Below, in pieces: positions 35,390 through 47,896 of a stretch of DNA of 64,000 bases. The first letter of the stretch is position 1, and each line of letters begins with the position of its first letter. The position numbers and the translations under genes are program-made. Source of the stretch: Polytrichum commune (lineage: Eukaryota > Streptophyta > Polytrichopsida > Polytrichales > Polytrichaceae); the NCBI GenBank assembly GCA_950295325.1, contig OX485808.1:18062527-18126526 (forward strand). The letters are read 5' to 3'. Below the pieces are notes generated by a model. That model was not told where the DNA came from and did not search any database. It saw nothing but the letters and a program-made list of their open reading frames with translations.

Positions 35390-35580
35390 TATAATGGCTG
35401 AAAACGATACCTGAGAAAAATGGGCTAGCCCAACTATGGCTAGGTCAAGGCTTGAAAAATATGAGCTAGCCCAACTATGACTAGATCGAGTCCTGAAAAA
35501 TATGGATTAACCCAACTATGGCTAGATCGAGGCCTAAAAATAATGGGCTAGCCCAACTAGCTAATGGGCTATAAAAGGTT
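35390..35580. repeat. Right array of GGGCTAGCCCA units
   Basis: Four units of about 40 bases share TGGGCTAGCCCAACTATGG or variants and TAGATCGAG. It is in the same orientation as the left array at 34,690-34,905. Confidence 0.75.
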
Positions 35581-36298
35581 TGTATGGTTCCTTGGAGGTT
35601 AAAAAAATCTATTAATTATTATGATTCACACACCCTTGTGTTCATAATTGTATTTGGAATCTTCAGAGCAAAATTATGCAAAGTAAAATTTGATGTTATA
35701 CTCATGATCAGTAGCTTATTAATTCCAAAGACCCATACATAACAAAGTTCTTTATTCCTTTCTAATTATAAACTATCCCACGGGAAATACAGATGTCGAC
35801 TATGTCAAACAAGATACCATTTGGATTCATCTCTTGAGTCCTTGGCAACAACACCAAATTCTATAAGAAATAAGATTTGTGAAAGAAAAATAAACATAGT
35901 AAACAAGAATAAATTTCTTATAATAAAGCGAATTGTTAAATCCATCACACACTAGTTAAAACAACCACAGTCAATAGGTGTCGACTAGGCTTTTGATTGG
36001 TCATCCTAGTTGGCCAAGCTTATTAATTCCAACATAAAAACACCTTGCTCCTCTTCATGTGTGCGACGAGAAAACAATTTTTGACAAGTCTTGTGATTGC
36101 GCGACATGTCTTTGTGATTGTTTTTCACAAACTACGTGATCGATTTAAGAATTCCCATTATAAAACCCATGTATTATACATATTTAAGGTTTTTGCACCA
36201 CATGCTTTTCAAAGTGTGTAAAATCAAGGACACCATCATAAGCTTCTTGTTCTCCTCCCACCTGGTAGTGTTTTGCATGTAGTGGCTGTGCAAACAAG

Positions 36299-37004
36299 GC
36301 TCTCATATGCGTTTCCGTATTATTTTATGACAAATCTTTTCGAGTGCAGATTTTACAAATGCTAGTAAATCCTTTACAGGGAGCTGAAGAAGGAGCAAAT
36401 CATAAGCGGAAACTCTGAAGTAGATTTGAGTCAAATGGAAGTTGCCGGTCTCCGATGTCGTACTTGATGATCATATTTTGGTCTCATATGCATTTCCGTA
36501 TTATTTTATGATAAATCTTTTCAAGTGCAGATTTTACAAATGCTAGTAAATCCTTTACAGGGAGCTGAAGAAGGAGCGAATCATAAGCAGAAACTGTGAA
36601 GTAGATTTGAGTCAAATGGTAGTTGCCGGTCTCCGATGTCGTACTTGATGATCATATTTTGGTCTCATATGCATTTCCGTATTATTTTATGATAAATCTT
36701 TTCAAGTGCAGATTTTACAAATGCTAGTAAATCCTTTACAGGGAGCTGAAGAAGGAGCAAATCATAAGCGGAAACTCTGAAGTAGATTTGAGTCAAATGG
36801 AAGTTGCCGGTCTCCGATGTCGTACTTGATGATCATATTTTGGTCTCATGCATTTCCGTATTATTTTATGACAAATCTTTTCGAGTGCAGATTTACAAAT
36901 GCTAAGAACGAACGAATCATAAGTGGAAACTCTGAAGTAGATTTGAGTCAAATGGTAGTTGCTGGTCTCCGATGTAGTACCTGATGATCATATTTTGGTC
37001 TGGC
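36299..37004. repeat. Satellite-like tandem array, ~181 bp unit, four copies
   Basis: Units start at about 36,301, 36,481, 36,662 and 36,843, very similar to one another. Each has TTTCCGTATTATTTTATGA, CTTTACAGGGAGCTGAAG and GTCTCCGATGT. The last unit lacks about 30 internal bases. The period near 180 is typical of plant satellites, but four copies only suggest a local array. Homogeneity indicates recent amplification. Confidence 0.85.
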
Positions 37005-38820
37005 TAAGTTATCTTGTTTGTCTTCTCGAGAAGCCAGGTGAATGACGGTTCCTTCATATCTGATTCACCTTTCCAGGTCAAAGCTCATCTTGACCGGAAG
37101 AGAGAGAGAGAGAGAGACACGGAGTTATCTCTTATACAAGCCTATATACCTCTCTCATCATTCATCCCACACAAAAAAAGCCCTGGAAATTAGCATGCAG
37201 CCCGGAGGTCACTTTTTCTAAGTTGATCTGACACCGGAAGCAGTGCTCGAGACCCCGGATTAGCGCCACTGCACACATGAGACTGAGAGCCCGTGACCAG
37301 TACGCTTCAAGCACTCTCATTGGTGGGAAAGGCGGAGCCAGTCCAAGTTCACTTCACACTACACTCGAGGGCCCGACAGAGTATGTGAGTGCAAGATGGA
37401 TGTGAAGTCTACATGGATTCCTACATGGCATCGAATGGATCATGTTTCATGGTCACTTGGACTATTTTTCAAAAACCGCCTCTTGGAGGTAGGCGTAACC
37501 ACAAAACCGGGAGACTACGCCACTTCGAACGCTCACAACCATTGGTTTAATATTCTACTTTATCATGCGTGAGGACCTGCCCATGGATAGAAATCCATCA
37601 GAATAGCATGTGGTTGAGGGCCCGGTCACACATGACTTCACACTACACTCGAGGGTCCGTGACCACACGACACGATTTCGAAGGTGTCTTGGAACGGCCT
37701 TCGGACACTTTCTTTTGGGCTCTCACAACTTCACAGTCACGGCTCTCAGGCTCGTGTGTGAAGTGGCCCTTCGTGTCGTCCAAGTCATTAGAGATGGACT
37801 CGGCCACAAAAACTACAGAAAGTCACGTTCTTATGTCGGATCGACAAGAGCTATGCTTGTAGGCGACAACTCCCTCTCTTCAACTTGACCAGTCTCGAAA
37901 GAAAAAAAGAAAAGAACAAAGAATCAAAAATCAAAAATCGAGTTCGAGAGCAGCTGAAATCGCGTGTCTGTTCAGGGGTTTCTCTTCTCTTGCAGATTAT
38001 GAACCCTGGGGGCCTGAGGTTCTGACTGGACTGAAGGAAAAGGGAAGGGGGGGCTGGGAGGCCAGGAACATCCCGACTGCCTGCATGCCTGCATGCCGCG
38101 GTGAGCGTGCTCATCATGGCGAAGCATACATGCTGAAATTGTGTGCAACTTACACTTAGGCTCACAGGGTGTCGAGGTAATCGATGGGGAGGGGCCAGAT
38201 AGAGCAGTGACCCAGCTGGGCTCCAAACCCGTGTGACATTTACCATCTTGATGTGCAGGCGCGGTGGATGCTTTCAGCTGCTGCTGGGTTTCCTTCAGTC
38301 CCACCAGGCTCCCCTCTCTCTCTTCCCTTCCCTTCCTGCCTGCCTTTCCTGCCCTTCTGCCCTTCCTGCCTTCCTGCCTTCCTCCCAGAACTTAATTGTA
38401 ACACAGTACCTCTTGTTTGGGATGTTGGCGTGTCTTCGAGTTCCAAGTAGAGTACGTGACCCTGCTGTTGTGTGGGACATGAGCAGGAGCATGAGCATGA
38501 GCAGGTGCGTGCCTGTTACCAGATTGCGGAGACCTGTCATGATTCGCAAGGATTTTTGTAAGGGCCTTATACATACAACCCCCCCCCCCCCCCCTATAAC
38601 GAAGGTTTTGAGGCGCATGCCCATAATTTTTGAATGTATGGGTGCCTCAGCAAACACATGTTGGATGGTGTACTGTTCTCCCTCTTTAGTACGACACGTT
38701 TGGGAAACACGAAGAATTAGTCGTGTTATCAAGGTGTCGTCGTCGTCTCATCGATATGACGAATGGCGTAGAGTTGTCGTGTTGTGGAGGGACTGCAAAA
38801 ACATAAGTAATATGAGGTTG
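37005..38820. other. GC-richer intergenic stretch with simple repeats
   Basis: No gene can be supported. It contains a GA run at 37,098-37,117, two copies of TTCACACTACACTCGAGG at about 37,352 and 37,633, a CCTTCCTGCC-rich block at 38,325-38,390 and poly-C at 38,580-38,594. Long open frames here pass through simple sequence. Confidence 0.4.

Positions 38821-38823
<3 letters not shown>

Positions 38824-38888
<65 letters not shown>
38824..38888. repeat. (AT)n microsatellite
   Basis: An uninterrupted AT dinucleotide run of about 64 bases. It creates artificial Tyr-Ile frames on both strands. Confidence 0.95.
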
Positions 38889-38892
<4 letters not shown>

Positions 38893-41800
38893 CGAGTTTG
38901 AGAAGTGTAGATGGTATGAAATGATAACTCGTGACTCCAAAAAAATACAAATGTTTTCAAGAACTCTTGAAATAGGAGTCCAGAGATTTTTGGTTTTGCC
39001 TACCCAAGTTAGCAACTATCGTCTTATTTAAATTCTCTACTATCTCTTGAAAACTAATAATTTCATCAACACCGAACTACAAAAGAGTTCTCTACTAAGA
39101 AACTAGACAACAATGATGCACGACGTTTAGTGACATACTAGGCAGTAGGCCACTCTAACCCTAACCATGTCCATTCTACACTAGTAGTCCTAATTCTCTT
39201 GAAGTTCCCAAGTAGTTCCCAAGTGAAAATGGATGTATTTTAGATGTACATAACATAGATGAAAGGGATTTTAACATTAACTACCTCTTCAATATGACAA
39301 AACGGAGATTCTAAATGTTGCACTATCGAGTGTCGTAGTCGTATGAAAGAGGGAGTTTTGAAATAAAAAGTTTGGTCTCGCAAATTTGTGTCGTAATATC
39401 AAGGGTGTCATATAAACAAGTGTCATATTAACGAGGTTAGACTGTAGTCGGTTGGTAAGTGCCTTGGCTTGGAGTTGTGAGGTCTCGACCAATGTTGGAT
39501 CAGTACATGTGCATGTGTATCCCTAGGGGTGCGCCTTCCATTAAAAACCGAAGACTCATGTGCATTCGCAACATACTCTAAAAACACCTATATACAAGTT
39601 GTTGTTTTTTTGTAAAATTAAAATATCAATGATAAAAATACAAGTGACAATATGTATACATAAAAAAATACATTCATATATAGTCACTCGCATATGTATA
39701 CAAACATACTTTTTGAATGACCATGAATCCGTATCACATGTAAAATGCAAAGCCCTAGCATTCATCGTGAAGTTGTTGAAAACTTCTTTATCCCTCCGAT
39801 GTAACTCATAAGCATCTTAGTCTACAATATATGCCATAGAAGCTAATGCAATTATTTGTTTCAAAAGCTCAGTAAGATCGTATGAAGGTTTCAATCAAAT
39901 GATTAGTAAGATCATAAGTCCACTTGTTGTTGGCCTTTTTTGTACCAGCAACCTATGCCAATCTCCATGTTTGATGTGTGGTCCATCAAGTCAATTGGAT
40001 TCCTATACGCCACCCAACGATTGCCAATTCTCTACGCATCTTATAAACCCTCGCAACAAACCAAACCTTAATTAGAGTTGATGTTTTTGGTGTACCACAT
40101 TTTAGTCTTGTCTTCATGTGTGTTCTTGTCTTGTTTTTCCTTTCTTGCATCTTGTAGTTCTAAATCTCAAAGTATCTTGAACAAAAAAACTTGACTCATT
40201 TTATTTCACTCGTTAATAGGTCTCTACCATGCATGCTTTACTAATAGCCACAACTTAATTAAGAGACGAGACAAGCATTTTGTTCCCCATTCAAAACCAA
40301 GAATTGAATTGATGAAGGAATTTATGTATAAACACCTATTGTTGCCTCCATAATCCAATTCACAAAATCACTAATGTGACGAGCATCCAAAAGGAGGTAG
40401 GGAGGTGTAGTTTTGATTTTGGGAGCCAATGAAGCCAAGTAGGGGTTGGTTTGTTAGGAGACTTTTTGGCCCCGTCGCCACGTGTCAAGGTCCTATGGGA
40501 CACATCACTTCGACAAAAATTGTATTAGTTTTCCCCTACTTTGGATGAGGGACCTGCCAAGTCAGTCATCTTCCTCCATGAGATTTTGATAAGGGTGTGG
40601 CCAAGCTCCCTTTGCCGCTCTAGCAACTTGGTCAATTTTTTTGTTGCTCTATTATGGATTAGGTTGCATTATGGAAGTTGTGGCCATGTCGGAGTAGTTC
40701 ATTCTCCTTAGTAGCATTCTATCCCTACTTGTTGGAGTGAACTTTTGAGCTTGAGTTTGTATATCTACAAAGCTATGGAGATTGAGAGTAGGAACTTAGA
40801 AGGTGCGAGGGGATGAGTTGTGGGTTTGAATGTGATTCTAGTATCCACCTTTAAACCGTATTTTCGCCCTTCTTCCCAAGAAGCAAGGACAGTGTCACCA
40901 ATTCTAGTTGTCTTGCTCAATACTAATTGTAAACCGCAGTATAGTGTCACCAACACTAAATGTTAACCCAAAATTATTTGTCGTTCCTTGTAAAAAATTT
41001 TGGATGATTATGAATTTATAGTGTTGCAATTACTGTCACTTACCACGTGATTTTCCATCCAAATTTCAATCATTCATGACAATATTTCATCACAAGTTGG
41101 TGACAAGAGAAGGTAGGGTTTTGGCCAATGAATGAACTCATCCATCATCCATGACAGTACTTGTAAACTTATTCATAAGAAGTGTTGTCCGAAAAGCTAC
41201 CATAGTGACATAAAATACCACATGACACTAAACATCATACTTAATGTACTTCATCTCTCATTAGGAGTGGTGAGGAAGCCAACATTTCTTAAGTGTGGGA
41301 AATGTAGGAGGCATTGTCTTCCACTTTACATGTGCTATCATATTGTTAATTTCTGTGGGTGCAATTTGTTGAGATTCTTGACTTGCCACTCTTAGAAGAA
41401 CGTAAGCTGCAATTACTATATCCTCTTTGCCTCTTGTGATCGTTCCCATTCTTTCACAATGTACAGAAGATGATAAAAATCTAAAAGAAAGGTTGGAATG
41501 TGCCTCTTTTTCTTTGTCAGTCTATGTCTTGAATGCAATGTGTGTAGATAGTGTTTTTCTCATGTCTCATGCACCTGCGTCACTACTTTGGGGTAATATA
41601 GACTGCAAGTATAGAACTCGTTATGACATTCTAGGATTCAGCCTCACCTGGATCTTTGAAGTTGCATATTGACACAGTCATGAGAGTTTTCTATAAAAAA
41701 AACTTGTACCCTTAGACACTAGGTTTAGGGTACTTTAGTTCCAACATAAGGGTCCTTGAATCTATATTGTGTAATACCAAACACATCCAATCAAAGAATG

Positions 41801-43741
41801 AATGTTGCTCTATAGTCTAAAGAACCATTGGTTGATAGGGAATGTAGTTTTTTTTTCTTGTTGTTCCAATAGCAGACTTTCTTGACATGTTTAGTAGAAA
41901 TGGTTAGAATGTATTTGCTCGTCCTTAGAATTTTTTTTTGTTACCAAGTTTTTTTGGGGGGTCCCAATGACCTTGCATTTCTTTGGCAATGAAATAAACC
42001 TTGTTTCATTTGTCAGAAGAAGAAGAAGAAGAAATGCCACATACCTTAAATATGCATTGTATCCCCACAAATTCGGTTGCAACAAAATCTACTTTTAGTG
42101 GATCTACAAACCTTGCTAGCTCCCAAACAAAACATGCACTTAAGGTAGAGGGTGCTAAAATCAACACCCCGCCCAATACAAAACACCCAGAAATCTTACA
42201 TAATAAGTACATATTGATTATAAAAATGTTCGCCTTGTGAACAACACCCCCCCCCCTCCCCTTTATGGTTTTGCGTGACAACACAATTATCACTTCAGAG
42301 TTTTGAATTCATTTCAATATTGGGAAGAAAACAAAACAAAACAAAAACAAAAACACTTGCAATACACACGGTCTCTTTTAATCCTACCTAGGAACAAAGT
42401 TTTCCAGTTCACACGGCTACCACATGTATGCCAAATACCTCAACTTCTTGGGTTGAGGTGCCGCTACCTTAGGCAATGAAATTACTAGGCTAGCGGGAGA
42501 CAATGCCTAGTAGGAGAGTTATGAAAGTACACACACACTTACTCTTGACTGGCGGGGCGGGGCTGGCCTTACAACATGAAAGCCTCTCGCAAACCTGCTT
42601 GTTAGTAGTAGCAGGCAGGGAAGGTACATGGTGTGAGATAATGTTGAGGGAGAGTAATGGGGCCTTTCACACACTTAGATTTTCTTCCAAGGCCACTGAG
42701 ATTCTAAGTAAGTGATGGCGTGGTGCAGGCGGCGGTGGTGGTGGTGGCCTCATGGGGTGGGTTTGTGCTGAGCCCTGGGCTGACTACTGAGTTTGCTTCT
42801 TTGCAACTGGACCAGATTTTCGGGAACAGGTTGAGGAAGAAAGCGAAGAGCCTATTTACAATGATTCGCTCGCACCCACCCACCCACCCACAGATTGGAG
42901 CCATGATCACACTCTTAGGGAAAACTCCATGATGCATGAAGCTGGGCTCTGGGAATGGCTCATTATACAGTAAGCCTCATTCCACAGAGCATTTGTAGGC
43001 CTTGTAAAGTAATGTGCTCAAACGCTCTGTGAGGGAGCCAGTAGCTAGGAAGTTAACCTTACTTTCCGCTCACTCCCCATATGGACTGCACCACGCGTGA
43101 CACAGGAATGTCGAGGTGTTCTTTTTGTTTCTTTCCTTGCGAGAAAATGAAACGTTTCTTCCCATGGCCCCAAGAACCGTGCATGGTCACCATGATTAGG
43201 AACAGGGAGAGGGGCGACTCTACAAGGGTGGAGAAAACCCCACTTTTTTTCTTGGCCGATGTATTGGGTTTTTGGTTTTAATGCAAAAAACCCAATTTCT
43301 GTAACTTAAAACCATGGTTTTATTCCAGCACTCGGCACTTGGCTGTCGGCATCACCATTGGCGAACATTGGGCCCTCTGTACTGTAATCTTAACTCATCT
43401 GTAATAAAACCGAATGAAACCGGATTTTGTTGGACCTCAGATGATTGGGTTTTGTTTTCAAAACTATGAAGAACCCAATTATAAAAAATAAAAATAAAAC
43501 CGCGTGGTGCCAGTCTTGCAACTCTATGGTGTGCATGTGGTGGGATCACCAACAAGATGACCTAAGAATGATAAGAGGTAAGTATGTGTGACTTGGCTTG
43601 ACCCAAGAACGTGAAGGGTTCTAAGGCAAGTGCAAAACGTAGGGTGAGGATTAGGATTTGTTTCATTGTTGAACGTGGGTGCGTGTTGGCCTTAGCGCTA
43701 GGAATAGATGGACCGGCGACTTTGGGCAATTTGCTTCACAG
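38889..43741. other. Intergenic stretch without recognised genes
   Basis: I see no convincing exon chain. A GAA run lies at 42,017-42,034 directly after TTGTTTCATTTGTC, which resembles a retroposon tail. Poly-C lies at 42,246-42,255. A 70-residue frame at 42,720-42,932 begins after an acceptor-like GTGCAG but has no recognised motif. Confidence 0.4.
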
Positions 43742-46600
43742 AACACTATATTTGGTAATTTGAGATATTTTTCATGATTTGGAGACCAACAAAGGACTTG
43801 ATGTCAGATTACATGATACAAAATACAAGAAAGACGAACCAATTACGTGAAAATCGATCACTTACAATCTTAAAACCAAATTAAAATACATCAAATGTTC
43901 GAGATTGCACCTGCGGCATAGCATCCGAATCCAGTTCACAAACACTGAAGACAATAAGGATGCATCCAAATGTACACAATGCAAAACGAATAACATAATA
44001 TGGAGAATGAAATTTAGATATATTTTATACTCAATTCAAGGGGTGGTCTTTAACGAATGATTTGAATGCCAAATTCGCATTTGAATCCACATTATCTATC
44101 TTAGTATTAGGGAGCTTAGTAATTCACTTATTAGTTGCAAAAGCCTTTGCAACCGCCTCTTTTTCTTTTGCTCGTTGTGCCTTGACAACCCTAATAATCA
44201 CTTCTTTACAACTATAACTTTTGGTGCAGACTAGGCCCATTGATCTGAGGGCATTCAAATATTTCCATGGGGAGAGCACACTATGGGAGGATCCGCAACT
44301 TAGTGTAACGTATATTGAGCATTGTGTAAGACTCTGACGAAGCGCAAGAAAATGCTCAGACTTTGATGGGCCATCTTTTGTTGGAGCAAAGACTTGTAAG
44401 GTTCATTCAACACCACACAATACGACATTTAGGATGCGAGTCTGTAACATAGATTTGCTAGTCACTATGAGTAAAGAGCATATCCAACCTACATTTGCTA
44501 GTTTGGGATGCGAGTCCGTGACCTTGGATCGAGGCCAACAAGTTTTGAGAAAATGAAAGCACAATGGAAGTTAGCGAATGTTTAACTTTTGAAGGCAATT
44601 TCAATAACTAATATGCTAGAAAACAAAATGAAGAGGAAGTGAAAGTGCACCTTGGTTGTGGGTTTATCGGGGTGAAAACATCTATAAGCCAAAACACTGA
44701 AGAGGAATGTCTCCCACTTCGTGAAGGACGAAACATCGGTCAAACTATGATCGGCCAACTGTGGAAGGAACTGATGTAGGAGGGTGTACAATGATGGGAA
44801 ACGGGAGGGGGGGGGGGGGCATCGATGCATGCAAGCTCCCCATTTGGGGGCAAATTTGCAGGACAAGAAATGGGATTGATGGGGATGTTGCACGGTGGAG
44901 CCTCCATGCGGAGATGCTTGTTGGGCTTTTGACAAGCGTTGTTGTCAACCCAAAGACAACTAGGTGTCTTAACGGCGTTCGAGCGCCCATATTTTTTTGC
45001 ACAGGGAAGAGGGCAACGGAGCATATGTGAGGTTGACAACTTTTGCAGGTGAATTGTTCATGACACCATCATAGACCTTGGCATCTTTGGTAGAGTGATT
45101 GGTAGAGTGAGGACAATTGGAAGTTGCTCACACCATGAGATAGGGTACCACGGAAAGACATAGACGTAGAAAAGTTGTGAATGATAAGGAACACATTTTG
45201 AGGGGACAACTATGAGAGCACAAATTCATGCCCAAAAAAGGAATAAACATTAGAACAACAATGTCAAGCACACGTTGTACAAAATCACAAACTTGGAGGA
45301 TTTCTAAAATTAAATTATTGAATTCAAGCCGGCGGATGGTTTCATATACATCACTATTGGGGTACTGATCTATTGCCAATAGGATTTGAGAGGACACAAT
45401 CTAGAATCCTATTAGGGCGGTGTACAAGCCTTCTAAGATAGGGAGCTAGCTCATTTACTAGAAAAATGTGTTTTCTATTGTTGGTCCAAGTGTCAAGGAA
45501 GATGACAATGCCAGGGGGTTTAAAAATGCTCTTTGTGAGGTCATGTAAAGAATCGATTTGATTGTTTAATCAAATAATTCTTATGTAATCATTATTTGGA
45601 TTATTAAGATAATGATATATTTTATTGCAACGTTTTGGTGATAGAAATTAGCTTGGAGAAAGAGAGCCTAAGTAATGGACTCTAATGATTTATTAACGGG
45701 TTATTTAGGGGCCTAAGCTACATTAGATAAAAGACTCAATTGGCTTAAACAAATATGGATAAAAGAATATTCTTTGTATATCCAATGGCCATTCCAAGAG
45801 GACCCGAATGGAGGTATCTATAATGATTGGATGAAACAAGTGGCAAATTGATAGATATAATTAGATTCTTAGTTTGATTTTATATAAATTATCCTAACCA
45901 TAAGATATATTATTGATAAGTATCTTTTGATACTAATAAATCAATGGATATATGAAAATTAATCAAATGAAAGTCTGAGGGATCTAAGACTTTCACAATG
46001 AAATCCAAAGTGAACGAACAGTAAACAATTCTCCACTCAGCCAACCAAGGCCCAAATCAATGAATAGGCTCATCCCCACCCCCTTAAGGCAACCCTTTAA
46101 AAGGGGGTTTAACGTCGACTCTAAAACAATTTTAACATCATTTCTCTTTAATATATATTTTTTTACTTCATCCAACTTTAGCCTTCGGAAGTTTTGGACC
46201 TCTGAAGGCTAGCTCTTTTATTTTATTTCTCTCTACTTTGGTTGACTGCGGAAAATCTTGTCACACCATCATATTTTGGCATTTTTTTCTTCTTTTGAAG
46301 AACAAAATGTACATAATTTCCTCTATCATCCAGGGATGTCTTTTTTTCATTATTTTTAATTCTTTCAGCCATAATTATGGTGAATTTTCTCTTACTAGGG
46401 CTTATGAAGGCACCATTGATATTGTATTCAAGTTTGAAGGCCCTTCCATTGTTCCAAATTATGTCCTGTCAATATTGGCTAGTATTTTTGCAAGACAAAC
46501 CTATAGATCGTCATGACAACCATGGTCTTCCACCACTTTTTAATATGGCAAGAAAATAACTTCATGTGCATAAATCGCTTAATCTACAAGTAGAACAATA
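43742..46600. mobile_element. Decayed second copy of the 15.3 kb element, left part
   Basis: The left end AACACTATATTTGGTAATTT matches the AACACTATATTCGG terminus at 13,546, in the same orientation. Minus-strand remnants follow in the same order as in the large element: a Lys/Ala-rich C terminus near 44,130-44,230, Pro-rich exon remnants at 44,640-45,110, the phosphatase end at about 45,310-45,545 (PPGIVIFLDTW, LAPYLRRLV) and exon-2 remnants at about 46,380-46,560 (GCACCATTGATATTGTA). Many stops and indels are present. No right end was found and no ACGAACG palindromes occur. Confidence 0.7.
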
Positions 46601-47380
46601 ATGTCTTGGGTTTCCCAAACAAAATGTGTTGTTCTGCTCGGTTTGAGGTAAATATATACCTCTGGATTTTCAAGCCAAAGATAAATTTATAAAGATTTTT
46701 TGAATTACAAATTACTTGATTAAGGTGCGAATGTCTTATAAATGAAATAGATCTAGTTAGTCATACTAAATGCCTCAAAGTCTAATTCAAACTTCATTAC
46801 TGTAAAAGAAACAACTTAGATCTTTCTAATGTATCTTAGTAACTACAATGCATCCCAATGTGGTCTAAAATTAATTATGATCGTTTTAAATTATAGTGGA
46901 TTTTATTCATAAATATTAAAACTATAATGTTGGAATTGGTTCAAGGAAACGATTATAATTCCATCTCAAAATTTTAGAATGAAATGAAAGTATTTGAATA
47001 AATTAGATAGCTTTAAAATTAATTTATAGAAATAAACTTCAAAAAAATTGTCCATACAAAAATATGGTAAGGTTTTTAAATCAATTGTTCTAAATATAAT
47101 AATGTCTTACCAAAATATTTAGATTTTCTATTTAAAAATTTTAAACATTTATAAGACAAATTAAATTGAAAAAAATTAAGACCTATTTATTTATATAAAA
47201 TTTGTCAAAAATTAACTTACTATGGATTTGTAGTAAACTTCTAAAATCAGTTATTCCCAACATTATGATTTTTGAAAATGTCTCATGGAAAATACCTATA
47301 AATTTTACAAATATTTTTATATTTTTATTAAAAAATTTGGATGAGTAAAAAAATCAAAAAAATTATAAGAAATAGATGTT
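46601..47380. other. Very AT-rich stretch without recognised genes
   Basis: Only short AT-rich frames are present. It may be the further, unrecognisable part of the decayed element copy to its left. Confidence 0.35.
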
Positions 47381-47388
47381 GTGACAAG

Positions 47389-47888
47389 CCCAGGGAGTGC
47401 ACTGTTCAAGTACTGTAAATGTACACGTGCATGCACAAAAGGGGTATTATTTAGAACAAGCATGTACAAAATGTACGTTCAAGAGACATATTGCTATTAA
47501 GCAGGAAGTAGATATACATGAGGCTGGAGATAAGGCTATAGAAAAATATATGTAAAGTACGCGTTTACGCGTTCAAGTCAGACCTGGACCAAGAATCATG
47601 CGTTTTTTCATCCACTAAGTAGCGACTTTATGACTAAAAATCCATGATTTGATATTATACATATAATAGGGCCATATTTTTGCATTTCCAAACATTTGTA
47701 CACATGTTATATACAATTTCTGTATTTGTTTTTGGACCCTTGTGTACGTATGGAAATGTATTTTGAAGCAATGAGATTTGTAAGTATATTGCTTGATTTT
47801 AGCAAAAATAAAATGTATGCAGGGGTATTTTAATAAGGGGCATGCACGCACGTGATGCTTGGTTTTAATGAATAGTGCACTCCCTGAG
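47389..47888. mobile_element. hAT-like MITE, 500 bp, 8 bp target duplication
   Basis: GTGACAAG flanks both ends (47,381-47,388 and 47,889-47,896). The left end CCCAGGGAGTGCACT and the right end, on the minus strand CTCAGGGAGTGCACT, are inverted repeats. An 8-base duplication is typical of hAT elements. It has no coding capacity. Confidence 0.8.
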
Positions 47889-47896
47889 GTGACAAG

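Noticed and set aside
38233-38901. A 222-residue plus-strand frame
   Set aside because: Passes through CCTTCCTGCC-type simple sequence, poly-C and an AT microsatellite; no domain.
42720-42932. A 70-residue frame as a gene
   Set aside because: No recognised motif, Val/Pro-rich ends from simple sequence, and no supporting exons; too weak to call.
47389-47888. Fragment of the 15.3 kb element
   Set aside because: The ends and the 8 bp duplication belong to a different family.
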